Shown: positions 1-8,608 of the stretch, in pieces
Layout: each line of letters opens with the position of its first letter
Position numbering within the stretch: the stretch's first letter is position 1
Assembly (NCBI GenBank): GCA_026707585.1
Contig: JAPOWQ010000041.1
Span: 62,001-126,000, forward strand
Reading direction: 5' to 3'
From: Chloroflexota bacterium
GTDB taxonomy: Bacteria; Chloroflexota; UBA11872
Length of the DNA stretch: 64,000 bases
Made by a program: the position numbers and the translations under genes
The notes under the pieces: generated by a model
Database searches by the model: none
What the model was told of the DNA's origin: nothing
Seen by the model: only the letters and a program-made list of their open reading frames with translations

Positions 1-1
1 G

Positions 2-619
2 GATGGCGATTTCGAGACGCTGGCGGCGATCCACACGGCGCGGTCGCTGGGCGGCGTGCGGTCGGCGGACTTGCTGCGGTCGATGTGGTCACCGAAGCCG
101 CGAGCGGCGGTATGGGTTGCGCTTCGTGACGGGGAAGTCGGGGCCTACCTGCGGGTGCGCGGAACGTCGGTGACGGAGTACGGGGGACCCGCCAAGCTTG
201 TGCTGCCGATGCTGGCGCGTCTGCTGGAGTCTTGGGACGACCCCGCGGTTCCTACCTCCACGCGCTCGATCGAGGAGCGGCAGGTCAACACCAAGCCAAC
301 GGTGCACGCCAGCCTGGACGCGCCGTGGCGACCCGACGACGTGACCGAGGCCCTGGACGCGATGGGGATCCTGCGGTCAGCGGGTTACGTGCGGATGATT
401 CGGATCGAGGATCCGCAGGGGCTGCTGCGGGCGTACGGGCGCACGGACCTGAACGCGCGGGCCGATGGCGACCGGATCGTGGTGGAGACGGGAGACCGGA
501 CGCTGCGGCTGAGTCGCACCGATGCGGTGAAGCTGTTCTTTGGCCCGGAGCGGCCGGTCCAGCCGGACGTGGCGGGGTTGCCGTTCGTGTTTCACGTGTG
601 GTTGGCGGACCGGGTGTAG
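2..619 (+). CDS. GNAT-family N-acetyltransferase, C-terminal part (cut by window edge)
   Basis: The reading frame is open from the first bases of the window, so the start lies upstream. The visible 205 residues align along their whole length with the C-terminal half of the protein at 5613-6716 (shared YGGPA, WDDPAV, PTVHA, MIRIEDP and NDAVKL/TDAVKL-type blocks). In that paralogue an N-terminal GNAT acetyl-CoA-binding domain precedes this region, so this is probably the second GNAT-like and sterol-carrier-like half of an Eis-type acetyltransferase. The substrate is unknown. It ends about 118 bases before an HigA-like gene on the same strand. Confidence 0.7.
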   Translation, partial: DGDFETLAAIHTARSLGGVRSADLLRSMWSPKPRAAVWVALRDGEVGAYLRVRGTSVTEYGGPAKLVLPMLARLLESWDDPAVPTSTRSIEERQVNTKPTVHASLDAPWRPDDVTEALDAMGILRSAGYVRMIRIEDPQGLLRAYGRTDLNARADGDRIVVETGDRTLRLSRTDAVKLFFGPERPVQPDVAGLPFVFHVWLADRV

Positions 620-736
620 GCACCGGAGGGACCGCGAACTCGTCTGCTAGGTTGCTGACTGAGGGAGCGCGGCCCTCGCCCCGGGGCGGACGGGTAAACG
701 TTGAATGAACCCACCGCCGACGAGGAGGGCGAGGTC

Positions 737-1021
737 ATGGCCAGCATCGAATCGATACATCCCGGAACGCATCTGGCGGAGATGCTTGAGGAGCTTGAGG
801 TCTCGCAGTACCGCCTGGCGCGGACGGTGGGCGTGCCGCCGCGGAGGATCAACGAGATCGTTCACGGACGGCGGTCGGTTACGGCGGATACGGCGCTGCG
901 GCTGGGTAAGGCGTTGGGGATGACGCCGGAGTTCTGGCTGAATCTGCAGCGGATGTACGACCTGGAGGTTGCGCGGGCCACGACGGACCTGAGTTCGATC
1001 GAGCCGCTGGTGGCGACGTAG
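737..1021 (+). CDS. higA: HigA-like XRE-family antitoxin/regulator (no HigB partner)
   Basis: Small DNA-binding protein of about 94 residues. After a short lead (HPGTHLAEMLEEL) comes a helix-turn-helix: SQYRLARTVGVPPRRINEIV, then GRRSVTADTALRLGKALG and TPEFWLNLQ. This is the HigA addiction-antidote pattern. The ATG at 737 is preferred because a purine-rich GAGGAGGGCGAGG run lies just upstream; a start at 701 would add 12 residues. HigB toxins normally precede higA, but only about 118 bases separate this gene from the upstream acetyltransferase and no toxin frame is visible on either side. It is therefore either a solitary regulator or what is left of a decayed toxin-antitoxin pair. Confidence 0.8.
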   Translation: MASIESIHPGTHLAEMLEELEVSQYRLARTVGVPPRRINEIVHGRRSVTADTALRLGKALGMTPEFWLNLQRMYDLEVARATTDLSSIEPLVAT

Positions 1022-1055
1022 TCGCGACCTCGTCAAACACGCCGCGGCGATGCCT

Positions 1056-1826
1056 CTAGCCGTCGGACTTGCGGGCGACGAGGAGGAAGGAACCGAGGAG
1101 GCGGCGGATGGTGGGGAGGTCGTCGCCAAAGCGCCAGGTGGCGGTGCTGGGGAACTCCTGGAGGCTCTCGATGCGAAGGCCGGCGCCAGCGACGCTGGTC
1201 ACGATGTCGCCGAGAGTCCGGCTGAACTCCCACCTGGGTTCCGGGGCGTCTTCGGCGCCGGCGAAATGCCGCCAGCCGGAGGTGCGGCGGGGCTGGCGGT
1301 CGAAGTAGTCGCCGACGATGGCGATGGAGCCGTCGTGAACCTCGAGGTTGCCGAGCTGTGGGTGCTCCTCATTGAGAATCAGGCGGCCGGAGGGTTTAAG
1401 CAGCTCATGGATCGACGCGGCCCAGCTTTCGAGATCGGGTAGCCATACGAGCGCGCCGCCGCCGGTATAGACGATGTCGAAGGTCCCGGGGGATAGTCGC
1501 TCCGGGCGAGTGCTGACGTCGGCGGCCAGGAAGTCGGCCCGGATTCCGGCCGCCTGGGCCTTGCGCCTGGCCAGGCCGATCTGCCTGGGGCTGATGTCGA
1601 CGCCCGTGACGTGAGCGCCCGCGTTGGCCCAGGAGAGCGTTTCTTCGCCGCTGCCGCACTGGAGGTGGCAGAGGCGCAGGCCGCGAACGTCGCCGGCCGC
1701 CTCCAACTCATGCTCCCGCAGCAGCGATCCGCCCCTCGCAAAGAAGTCGGCCGCCGGCCAGATGTCGTGTCGCCGTTCGGCTATGGCGTCCCAGGCGTCG
1801 CGGTTGGCGGCCGAGTACTTGTTCAC
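1056..1826 (-). CDS. Class I SAM-dependent methyltransferase
   Basis: About 256 residues with a Rossmann methyltransferase core: motif I CHLQCGSGEETLSWA, motif II VTGVDISPRQIGLARRKA, an acidic ADV at the end of strand 4, FDIVYTGGGALVWL and LKPSGRLILNEEHP. This resembles the UbiE-type Methyltransf_25 group; the substrate cannot be told. The GTG at 1826 (VNKYSAANRDAW) is chosen because family members begin with a similar (M)NKYN.ANR.LWDE stretch; a start at 1886 would add 20 residues. The first 23 codons and the upstream region occur again, diverged, at 5402-5572. Confidence 0.82.
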   Translation of the reverse strand: MNKYSAANRDAWDAIAERRHDIWPAADFFARGGSLLREHELEAAGDVRGLRLCHLQCGSGEETLSWANAGAHVTGVDISPRQIGLARRKAQAAGIRADFLAADVSTRPERLSPGTFDIVYTGGGALVWLPDLESWAASIHELLKPSGRLILNEEHPQLGNLEVHDGSIAIVGDYFDRQPRRTSGWRHFAGAEDAPEPRWEFSRTLGDIVTSVAGAGLRIESLQEFPSTATWRFGDDLPTIRRLLGSFLLVARKSDG

Positions 1827-1925
1827 GAGATTCTCGAGTCGCGGTGGATGGGCGGCGACGCTCCATTGTGACCGTTTGTGCACCACGGCTGGACGGCTTG
1901 ACGCCAGCGATTCAGGCTAGGGTGA
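1757..1925. repeat. Direct repeat copy A: methyltransferase 5' end plus its upstream region
   Basis: This stretch recurs in the same orientation at 5402-5572. Only one mismatch is seen in the first 54 bases, with more divergence in the upstream part. It covers the first codons of the intact methyltransferase and the non-coding region in front of it. Both copies end at a shared GATTCAGGCTAGGGTGA block. Confidence 0.85.
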
Positions 1926-1990
1926 AACCTTTGCATAACGTTCCGCGTCCTCCAAGCTGTGGCCGCTCTCTCCCTCCTCTCCCCATGGGA

Positions 1991-2041
1991 GTGTCCAGAC
2001 CGGACACATGGTGGACAGATGTTCGGAGACATGGTGGACAC
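1991..2041. mobile_element. Solo terminal inverted repeat of an IS481/IS3-like element
   Basis: Read on the minus strand this segment has the form TGTCCACCATGTCTCCGAAC...CTGTCCACCATGTGTCCGGTCTGGACAC. The repeated CCACCATGT units and the closing CCGGTCTGGACA are what I recall of IS481-type ends. No transposase reading frame of that family is present nearby, so this is a single-end scar. The family assignment is from memory and should be checked against an IS collection. Confidence 0.5.
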
Positions 2042-2046
2042 CTAGG

Positions 2047-2165
2047 CGGGCTCACCGCCGACTGCGCAAGCTGCTCGTCCTCTGCAACGCCCTTTGCCAG
2101 AAGCAAACCATCTGGAACCCCACCATGCCCAAACCCTTGACACCCCAACACAGGTGCTCTTCCCT
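2047..2165 (+). mobile_element. 3' relic of an IS110-family transposase gene
   Basis: The forward frame from 2047 reads RRLRKLLVLCNAL followed by WNPTMPKPLTPQHRC. This resembles the extreme C-terminus of IS110-family transposases (RKLLxxLNAM....PWNP). The bases CTTGACACCCCAACACAGG also look like the typical 3' end of those elements. Everything upstream of this tail is missing. It abuts the IS481-like scar and ends about 20 bases before the 3' end of the large LRR gene. Confidence 0.5.
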
Positions 2166-2187
2166 CGCCACTCTCCCCTTCCCCGTC

Positions 2188-5100
2188 TCACACCCCCGCC
2201 CGTAAACACCCCGCCTGCTCCAGACGAAACTTCAGTCTCGGTGAAATGCAGCCCGTCAGATCGTTCTCCGTGAGACGTATCCACTCGAGACTCGTCAGGC
2301 CGTCGAGTTCAGGTGGAATCGGTCCGGTCAGCTGGTTCGTGTGCAGGCCAAGCCCTCGTAGTGCTGCCAACCGCCCAAGCTCCGGCGGGATGGATCCCGT
2401 CAACTGGTTGCCGGATAGGCCCAGCAATCGCAACTGCGCCAGCCGCCCCAGCGCTGGCGGGATCGAACCCGTCAATCGGTTGTACGAAAGGCTGAGCTCC
2501 TCCAACGTGGTGAGCTGTCCCAGCCCGGTCGGAACCGGACCCTCGAACTCGTTCCCGGCAAGGTCGAGTCGCCGCAAGTTGGCTAGCTGGCTCACCTCAG
2601 CTGGTATCGGTCCGCTCAGCGCGTTCCGGCTCAGGTCCAGCGTGCTCAGGTTCGCTAGGCGGCTCAGTTCCGGAGGGGCTGGACCGGTCAAAGCGTTGCC
2701 GGACAGGTCGAGGTGTGCCAATCGCCTCAGGTCCATTAGCTGGCGAGGGATTGGTCCCACAAACGCCCCGTTCGCCAGACCCAGCGATTGCAGGTGCGTC
2801 AGCGCGCTTAGGTTCGACGGAATCGACCTTCGTGGATAGGAAATCGACCGGTCTTGCGGCAACTCCAACGCCGTCACCCGCGGTACGTCCCCCTCCACGG
2901 TCACGCCGACCCAATGTGCGATCGGCGTACCCGAATGCCAGTTCGACACTTCCTCACCAAATAACCAGTCGCGTAGTCCCAGCAGCACGTCGCAGTCCCG
3001 CACCAGGCCTGGGTTTGCCTCCGGCTCGGGCACCACATAGCCGGCGGCGCATGCCGCACGACTCTCCGCCACGCTTAGTCGCCACGCTTTGGAGGCGACC
3101 GCCTGGATACCGGCCTCCACCAGCACCTGCATGTCGCTTCCGTCCGGCGCCATCGTGTACAGCAGCGGACCCCGGCTCACCACCGACCCAAACTCCTCGG
3201 GCGCGCCCGGAGCCACGGCGATGCGCCCGCCGTCCGGCGACCACGCCGCAACACCACCTACGTACCCCCAGTCGATCGGCGACTGGCCCACCGGCGTGCC
3301 GTCCGACCTCACGACGCAGACCCGCCATCCGCACGTGTACAGCAGCTGATCGCCCGTCGGCGACCATTCCAGCGTCGGGATCCAGTTGGCCCAGGAGAGA
3401 CTGGAATGGACTCCCTCGTACCCTGGCGTCCAGTCGTCCGCAAGCGGCACCTCCCGCATCTGCGTCCCATCGGGCGCCACCGTCACCAGGATCCGGTCGT
3501 CACCCGTGGCTTCGTCTGTCGTCACGAAGGCCAGGCGCGTGCCGTCGGGCGACCAGGCCGGCCCGCTCGCTGCTCGACCCAGCCGTCGAAAGTTCGCGCC
3601 GTCCGCGTCGAGCGTGTCCACCGTGAGATCAAGGCTGTCCCTGTCAGTTCCTACGAAGGCCAACTGCCGGCCGTGAGGCGACCACTGCGGGGGATGCAGA
3701 ACCGCCGAACGCCCGTCGGTGCTCACCGGTTGACGGCCCGCGCCGTCGGCTCCCACCACCACCAGCTTTGTGTTGCGCACCCCGCCCCGGCTGGCAGCGG
3801 AGTCGTCCAGGAACGCAATGCGCATTCCGTCCGGCGACCATGACGGGTAGTTCTCAAACGTCTCGTTGTCAGAAAGCCGCTGGACGCCTCCACGCGCAAG
3901 ATCCACAACGGCAATGTCGTATGTGTGGCCATACCCGTAGAGTCCCATCGGTTCCCGCCGGTAGGCACAAGTGGCGTAGACCAGGCGATCACCCGTCGGG
4001 GAGAGGTCAAAGGATGTCATCAAGGTGTCATTCGAGGACCAGCTCGTCGTGGCGGGCGCAATCGAGTCGGCCACCTGCTCCACCCGCGAGCCGTCAACCG
4101 CCGCTGCGTACACCAACGGCCCCTGGCTGAAGAACACTGTCGAGCCGTCGGGATGCCACCGCACCTGGTTCTCCCAGAACCACAACCAGATCCCGAGTGA
4201 CCGGCCCGGATTGCAGAGACGCTCAGGGTGAGAGATTTCGATGTCGATGACCTCACGCAACCTGGGGCTCTCCCCCGTCAAACCGTTCCCATCGAGCTCC
4301 AGCTTGGTCAGACCGGGCAGCGACCCCAACTCGTGCGGAATCCGTCCGATCAATTGGTTGTTCGCGAGAAACAAGCCTCGCAGGCGGACCAGGCGGCCAA
4401 ACTCCACCGGAACCTGTCCCGTCAACTGGTTGTCGGTCAGGTCGAGAAACGTCAGGTTCGACAGATGCCCCAGCTCGGCTGGAATCGAACCGCTGAGCCG
4501 GTTGCTGCCCAGGGTGAGATACGTCAGGAGCGGCAACCGCCCAAGTTCCGGTGGAATGGGTCCGCTCAGTCGGTTGACGGCCAGGTTGAGGCGGAACAGC
4601 GTTTGGAGATCGCCCAGTTCGGCCGGTATAGGGCCGCTGAGTTCGTTGTTGAACAGGCTCAGGCGCCTGAGTGCCGTCAGCCGCCCCAGCGCTGGCGGAA
4701 TCTCACCACCTAGATCGCGATTTGCCAGGTCAATTTCGTGAACCCGCGGCGGCGACCCGCCCAGCGTCACGCCCTCCCATTCGCTGATTGGGCGTTCGGC
4801 GCTCCAATTCAGGGCCCAACCCTCGATCGAATCCTCCCAAACTTCCAGCAGAGCAGCGCAGTCCTCCACCAGCCCCGGCTTCGTCTCCGCTTCGGGGACC
4901 AGGGTCCCGGCCCGGCACGTGGCCAGATCCGCCGCTCGCGCCGCGTCGTCCGCTCCGGACGCTCGTGAGCTCTCCACCCGGCTCGCGACGTCGCGCCTCG
5001 CACTTTCCGCCAGGGTCGTTAGAGCCCGCGCGGGAGCTGGTGCCTCGCGCGCCCCTGGTGGAGGTCCCGTCGCCGGCCTCGTCTCGGGTGTGCCGACTCG

Positions 5101-5310
5101 GCTGCCCACGCCTGGGGTCACCACCGGCCTGGAAGCAGTCGGAGCCAAAGCAGCGGTCGGCTCCGAGGCCATCGTCACCGGCGACGGACCGGGCGTCACC
5201 TCCGGTCCAGCCCCCGCCGCACGCGCCCCCTCCCCATCAACCCCCACCGGCGCCTCGCATCCCGCCAACGCCGCCATCACCACCACCACGCCCACCAGGA
5301 GCCGCCTCAC
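2188..5310 (-). CDS. Large lipoprotein: LRR, TolB-like beta-propeller, LRR
   Basis: About 1040 residues. The GTG at 5310 gives a lipoprotein signal peptide (VRRLLVGVVVVMAALAGC) with lipobox LAGC; a TTG at 5325 would add five residues. A Pro/Ala/Thr-rich linker (about 25-120) follows. Then comes an LRR cap (C..GTLVPE....PGLVEDC...LL...W....PISEWEGVT) and about seven plant-like repeats (GxIPxELGxLxxLxxLxLxxNxLSG; about 195-355). Next are PD40/TolB-like blades (PSWSPDGMRIAF, PAWSPDGTRLAFV, LEWSPTGDQLLYT; about 380-735). A second copy of the cap (about 755-825) and a second LRR array run to the end. It is probably surface-anchored and involved in binding or adhesion; no catalytic motif is seen. 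Confidence 0.8.
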   Translation of the reverse strand: MRRLLVGVVVVMAALAGCEAPVGVDGEGARAAGAGPEVTPGPSPVTMASEPTAALAPTASRPVVTPGVGSRVGTPETRPATGPPPGAREAPAPARALTTLAESARRDVASRVESSRASGADDAARAADLATCRAGTLVPEAETKPGLVEDCAALLEVWEDSIEGWALNWSAERPISEWEGVTLGGSPPRVHEIDLANRDLGGEIPPALGRLTALRRLSLFNNELSGPIPAELGDLQTLFRLNLAVNRLSGPIPPELGRLPLLTYLTLGSNRLSGSIPAELGHLSNLTFLDLTDNQLTGQVPVEFGRLVRLRGLFLANNQLIGRIPHELGSLPGLTKLELDGNGLTGESPRLREVIDIEISHPERLCNPGRSLGIWLWFWENQVRWHPDGSTVFFSQGPLVYAAAVDGSRVEQVADSIAPATTSWSSNDTLMTSFDLSPTGDRLVYATCAYRREPMGLYGYGHTYDIAVVDLARGGVQRLSDNETFENYPSWSPDGMRIAFLDDSAASRGGVRNTKLVVVGADGAGRQPVSTDGRSAVLHPPQWSPHGRQLAFVGTDRDSLDLTVDTLDADGANFRRLGRAASGPAWSPDGTRLAFVTTDEATGDDRILVTVAPDGTQMREVPLADDWTPGYEGVHSSLSWANWIPTLEWSPTGDQLLYTCGWRVCVVRSDGTPVGQSPIDWGYVGGVAAWSPDGGRIAVAPGAPEEFGSVVSRGPLLYTMAPDGSDMQVLVEAGIQAVASKAWRLSVAESRAACAAGYVVPEPEANPGLVRDCDVLLGLRDWLFGEEVSNWHSGTPIAHWVGVTVEGDVPRVTALELPQDRSISYPRRSIPSNLSALTHLQSLGLANGAFVGPIPRQLMDLRRLAHLDLSGNALTGPAPPELSRLANLSTLDLSRNALSGPIPAEVSQLANLRRLDLAGNEFEGPVPTGLGQLTTLEELSLSYNRLTGSIPPALGRLAQLRLLGLSGNQLTGSIPPELGRLAALRGLGLHTNQLTGPIPPELDGLTSLEWIRLTENDLTGCISPRLKFRLEQAGCLRAGV

Positions 5311-5471
5311 GCCCCCGCCCCACAATCCGGCAACCCCAGCTCAGCCCAGTTCCCCACCACCAACCCCACCGGCACACACCCCGTCAACCCATTCCCCACC
5401 AGCCAGATGTCGTGTCGCCGTTCGGCAATGGCGTCCCAGGCGTCGCGGTTGGCGGCGGTGTACTTGTTCAC
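5307..5471 (-). pseudogene. Chimeric remnant: methyltransferase start fused in frame to an LRR-protein C-terminus
   Basis: From a GTG at 5471 the frame encodes 54 residues. Residues 1-23 (VNKYTAANRDAW...RRHDIW) match the first 23 residues of the methyltransferase at 1056-1826 with one visible substitution. The rest (NGLTGC, then NWAELGLPDC) matches the end of an LRR protein; the gene at 13882-16500 ends LTGCYPANF...LAELGLPFC. The fusion point is near 5400. Its TGA (5309-5307) overlaps the GTG start of the large LRR lipoprotein. It is most likely a recombination scar, but it could still be translated and couple translation to the next gene. Confidence 0.75.
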
Positions 5472-5572
5472 GGGGTTTTCGGATTGCGATGGATGGGAAG
5501 CGACGGTCCATTGTGACCGGTTGCGCGGCGTGGCTGGACGAGTTGGCGGCGGGGATTCAGGCTAGGGTGAGA
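5402..5572. repeat. Direct repeat copy B: truncated methyltransferase 5' end and upstream region
   Basis: Second copy of the segment at 1757-1925. Here the upstream part leads into the intact acetyltransferase at 5613, so the ancestral arrangement was probably a methyltransferase and an acetyltransferase transcribed divergently. Homology stops abruptly at about 5401, where LRR-coding sequence begins. Confidence 0.85.
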
Positions 5573-5612
5573 GGTCGCGCGGGGAATCCACGATGAGGGA
5601 CGAGGGTCTGAC

Positions 5613-6716
5613 ATGAGCGTGGAGGGGCCGCGGGTGATGCGGCTGGACGAGCGGCAGGACCTGATCGACCACGTCAACCGGGTCATGCGCGAGGAGGTGG
5701 GCAGCGATCCCACCTACGGCGAGGACTGGCCGCACGTGCATCAGCCAGAGAACGTGCCGAACATCTTCGTGGTCCGGGAAGACGACCAGATCGTGGCGTC
5801 CACGGCGATCTATCCGCACGACACGCGGCTGGGCGATGTGGAGTTGCGGATCGGCGGGATCAACGGGGTCTCGACAGACGTGCCGTACCGCCGACGCGGC
5901 TACGCCACGCGGGTGCTGGATGCCTGCATCGAGCGCATGGGGGAATTGGGGAGTCACGTCAGCCTGCTGTCGACGGGCGTGCCCAGCTGGTACCGCAAGC
6001 AGGGCTGGGAATACGGCGGGACGGTGCGGGTGTATCGGTTCGACCGGGGGAACCGGCTGTTTCTGCCGAGCGAGCCGGTGCCTGAGATACGGCAGGCGAC
6101 GGACGATGACTTCGAGGCCCTTTCGGAAATCAACGAGGCCCGGGCCTGGGGCGCGGTGCGGCCGCCGGATCACATGCGGGCGATGCTGGTGCGACGCAAC
6201 TCGACGGTGTGGGTGGCGGAGCGCGACGGCCGGGCGGGGGCCTATGTGTTTGCGCGCGGGACGGCGATGCCGGAATACGGCGGGCCGGCCGACCTGGTCG
6301 TGCCGATGATCGCGCGCCTGCTGGCGGAGTGGGACGACCCGGCGGTGAAGACATCGACGCAGTCGGTGGCCGAGCGCCAGGCCGGGCGCAGTCCAACGGT
6401 CCACGCCACGCTGTCCGCGCCGGCGCGAGGCGACGACGTGACGGACACGCTGGACGCGGTTGGAGTCATGCGGTCGGCCGACTACATCGGAATGATCCGA
6501 ATCGAGGACCCGGTGGGTCTGGTGCGGGCCTACGGACGCGAGGACCTGGATCCGGCGGACGAGGGCGACACGATTGCGATGACCGTGGGCGGCCAGCGCG
6601 TGCGCTTGAACCGAAACGATGCCGTGAAGCTGCTGTTTGGACCGGAGAGGCCGCCGGGCGTGAGCGATCCGGGGTTGCCGCTGGCGTTTCATGAGTGGTC
6701 GGCCGATCGGGTCTAA
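5613..6716 (+). CDS. Eis-like GNAT N-acetyltransferase
   Basis: 367 residues starting at an ATG preceded by GAGGGACGAGGG. The N-terminal GNAT domain (about 1-150) has the acetyl-CoA pyrophosphate loop YRRRGYATRVLDACIERM, followed by VPSWYRKQGWEYGG. A second GNAT-like and C-terminal sterol-carrier-like region makes up the remainder (ARAWGAVRPPDHM, then YVFARGTAMPEYGG). This layout and length fit the Eis / GNAT_acetyltransf_4 group, which acetylates amines including some antibiotics; the substrate here is unknown. It is paralogous to the partial gene at 2-619. Confidence 0.8.
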   Translation: MSVEGPRVMRLDERQDLIDHVNRVMREEVGSDPTYGEDWPHVHQPENVPNIFVVREDDQIVASTAIYPHDTRLGDVELRIGGINGVSTDVPYRRRGYATRVLDACIERMGELGSHVSLLSTGVPSWYRKQGWEYGGTVRVYRFDRGNRLFLPSEPVPEIRQATDDDFEALSEINEARAWGAVRPPDHMRAMLVRRNSTVWVAERDGRAGAYVFARGTAMPEYGGPADLVVPMIARLLAEWDDPAVKTSTQSVAERQAGRSPTVHATLSAPARGDDVTDTLDAVGVMRSADYIGMIRIEDPVGLVRAYGREDLDPADEGDTIAMTVGGQRVRLNRNDAVKLLFGPERPPGVSDPGLPLAFHEWSADRV

Positions 6717-6826
6717 TTCGGGTGGCGCGCGGCTGCCGATTCTTCATAGAATCAGCGCACCTACCTGCGCGGGGAGTCCAGGTGGGCTCATAACCCGGCC
6801 GCCAGGGCGGCGCGTGGAGGCCAGGC

Positions 6827-8608
6827 ATGGCAGTTACTGAGCGAAAAGACACGGCAGGGCACGTGATCGAGATCCTCGATGAGGAATTCGAGGACTTCAC
6901 CACCGAGGCCCGGGCCTACCTGGCCGGTCAGCGCGTCGAAGAGAAGTTCATCGGCTACCGGCTGAAGCAGGGCGTCTACGGCCAGCGCCAGCCCAACGTG
7001 CAGATGTTGCGCGTAAAGCTGCCGATGGGCGGCGTCACGGCTGACCAGTTGGACGCCTTTGCCGAGGTGGCCGAGCGGTTCGCTCCGCTGAAGAAGGGCC
7101 ACATCACCACGCGCGAGAACATCCAGCTGCACCACATCCCGCTGCCGCTGGCGTGGGAAGCGCTGCGGGTGCTGGGTCGCGCCGGGCTGTCGACCCGGGA
7201 AGCCTGTGGCAACACCGTGCGCAACGTGACCGGCGACCCCTGGGCGGGCGTGGCCGACGACGAGACATTCGACGCGACGCCGTACGCGGGGGCCTTCGTG
7301 CGCTACTTCGTGCGCAACCCATTGACGCAGTTGCTGCCGCGGAAATTCAAGGTCTCGTTCAGCGGATCCGATACCGACCGAACGATCGGCGAGATTCACG
7401 ACCTGGCGTTCTTCTCGACCATCCGCGAAGTGGACGGCAAGGAAGAGCGCGGGTTCCGGATGCTGACCGGCGGCGGGCTGTCGATCATGCCCAAGCACGC
7501 CTTCGAGCTGTACGACTTCGTGCCGCTCAGCGACTACCTGCGGGTATCCGAGGCCGTGCTGCGAATCTTCAACCGGTCCGACGAATTGCGCCGCAACCGG
7601 GCCAAGGCGCGGATCAAGTTCCTGGTGCACCGGGTCGGTATCGAGAGATTCCGCGAGATGGTCGAGGCCGAGTTGACCGGCGCCTGGGCGCAGCGCGACT
7701 ACGACCTGGACGACCTGGTGTTCATCGACAACGAGGAAGCGGACGCGCCGGAGATGCCGGCCGAGGCGCCGGTGATCGCCGAGGAAGACGCCGACCTCTT
7801 TGAGCGGTTCTGCTCCACGAACGTGGCGCGGCAGGTGCAGGCCGGCTACTCCACCATGGAAGTCAAGGTCAACCAGGGCGACCTGAGTCCCGAACAGTTC
7901 CGTGGTCTGGCCGACATCCTGCGCCGCTACGGCGCCAGTCGCGCGCGCACCACCCACTGGCAGAACATTGTGCTGCGGTGGATTCCGGACAACAGCGTGT
8001 ACCCCGTCTGGCGCGAACTGCGCGCGCTGGGCCTCGGCAATCCGGGCGCCTACGAGGTCAACGACGTGGTGGCCTGCCCCGGCACCGACAGCTGCAAGCT
8101 GGGGATTACTTCCTCGATGGGCCTCAACAAGGCCATCCAGGCGAAGGTCGAGGAAATGCACATCCAGGATCCGCTGACGCGACAGATCCTGATCAACATG
8201 AGCGGCTGCCCCAACTCCTGCGGCATGCACCACGTGGGCAACATCGGCTTCCACGGCGCGGCCATCAGGACCGGCGGGCGCCAGGTTCCGGCCTACCACA
8301 CCTTCATCGGCGGCAACCGCCGCTACGGATCCCCCATGCGGCTGGGCATGCTCCTGCGCACCCGGGTGCCCGCCAAGCGCGCGCCGACGGTGGTCGAGCG
8401 GCTGATCCTGGACTACGAGGAAAACCGCGAAAGCGACGACGAGTCCTTCAACGAGTACGTGGACCGTTACGACCGGCTCTACTTCGACGGTCTCCTGAAG
8501 GACCTGGCGCTGCCGCCCGAATACGACGACGAGCCCGAGCACTTTGTGGACTGGGACCGCGACCGGCTGTACGTGCTGGAACGCGGCGAGGGCGAATGCG
8601 CGGTCTGA
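6827..8608 (+). CDS. sir: Siroheme [4Fe-4S] sulfite reductase (ferredoxin-type)
   Basis: 593 residues, ATG behind a GGAGG. It has the duplicated nitrite/sulfite reductase architecture: FGVYGQRQP..QMLRVK-type ferredoxin-like half-domains, the GHITTRENIQLHHI substrate-site region and REACGNTVRNVTGDP. Siroheme/[4Fe-4S] ligands are CPGTDSC (C-x5-C) and SGCPNSCG (C-x3-C). It reduces sulfite to sulfide with six electrons in the cytoplasm. Ferredoxin-dependent nitrite reductases look alike; the sulfite assignment rests on the neighbouring sulfate-activation and siroheme genes. A small Cys-rich reading frame starts inside its last codons. Confidence 0.85.
   Translation: MAVTERKDTAGHVIEILDEEFEDFTTEARAYLAGQRVEEKFIGYRLKQGVYGQRQPNVQMLRVKLPMGGVTADQLDAFAEVAERFAPLKKGHITTRENIQLHHIPLPLAWEALRVLGRAGLSTREACGNTVRNVTGDPWAGVADDETFDATPYAGAFVRYFVRNPLTQLLPRKFKVSFSGSDTDRTIGEIHDLAFFSTIREVDGKEERGFRMLTGGGLSIMPKHAFELYDFVPLSDYLRVSEAVLRIFNRSDELRRNRAKARIKFLVHRVGIERFREMVEAELTGAWAQRDYDLDDLVFIDNEEADAPEMPAEAPVIAEEDADLFERFCSTNVARQVQAGYSTMEVKVNQGDLSPEQFRGLADILRRYGASRARTTHWQNIVLRWIPDNSVYPVWRELRALGLGNPGAYEVNDVVACPGTDSCKLGITSSMGLNKAIQAKVEEMHIQDPLTRQILINMSGCPNSCGMHHVGNIGFHGAAIRTGGRQVPAYHTFIGGNRRYGSPMRLGMLLRTRVPAKRAPTVVERLILDYEENRESDDESFNEYVDRYDRLYFDGLLKDLALPPEYDDEPEHFVDWDRDRLYVLERGEGECAV

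Noticed and set aside
6788-8542. 584-codon antisense frame opposite the sulfite reductase gene
   Set aside because: It is an open shadow frame caused by high GC and codon bias; the plus strand encodes a complete sulfite reductase with all cofactor ligands. The same applies to the long frame opposite ilvB (31016-32890).
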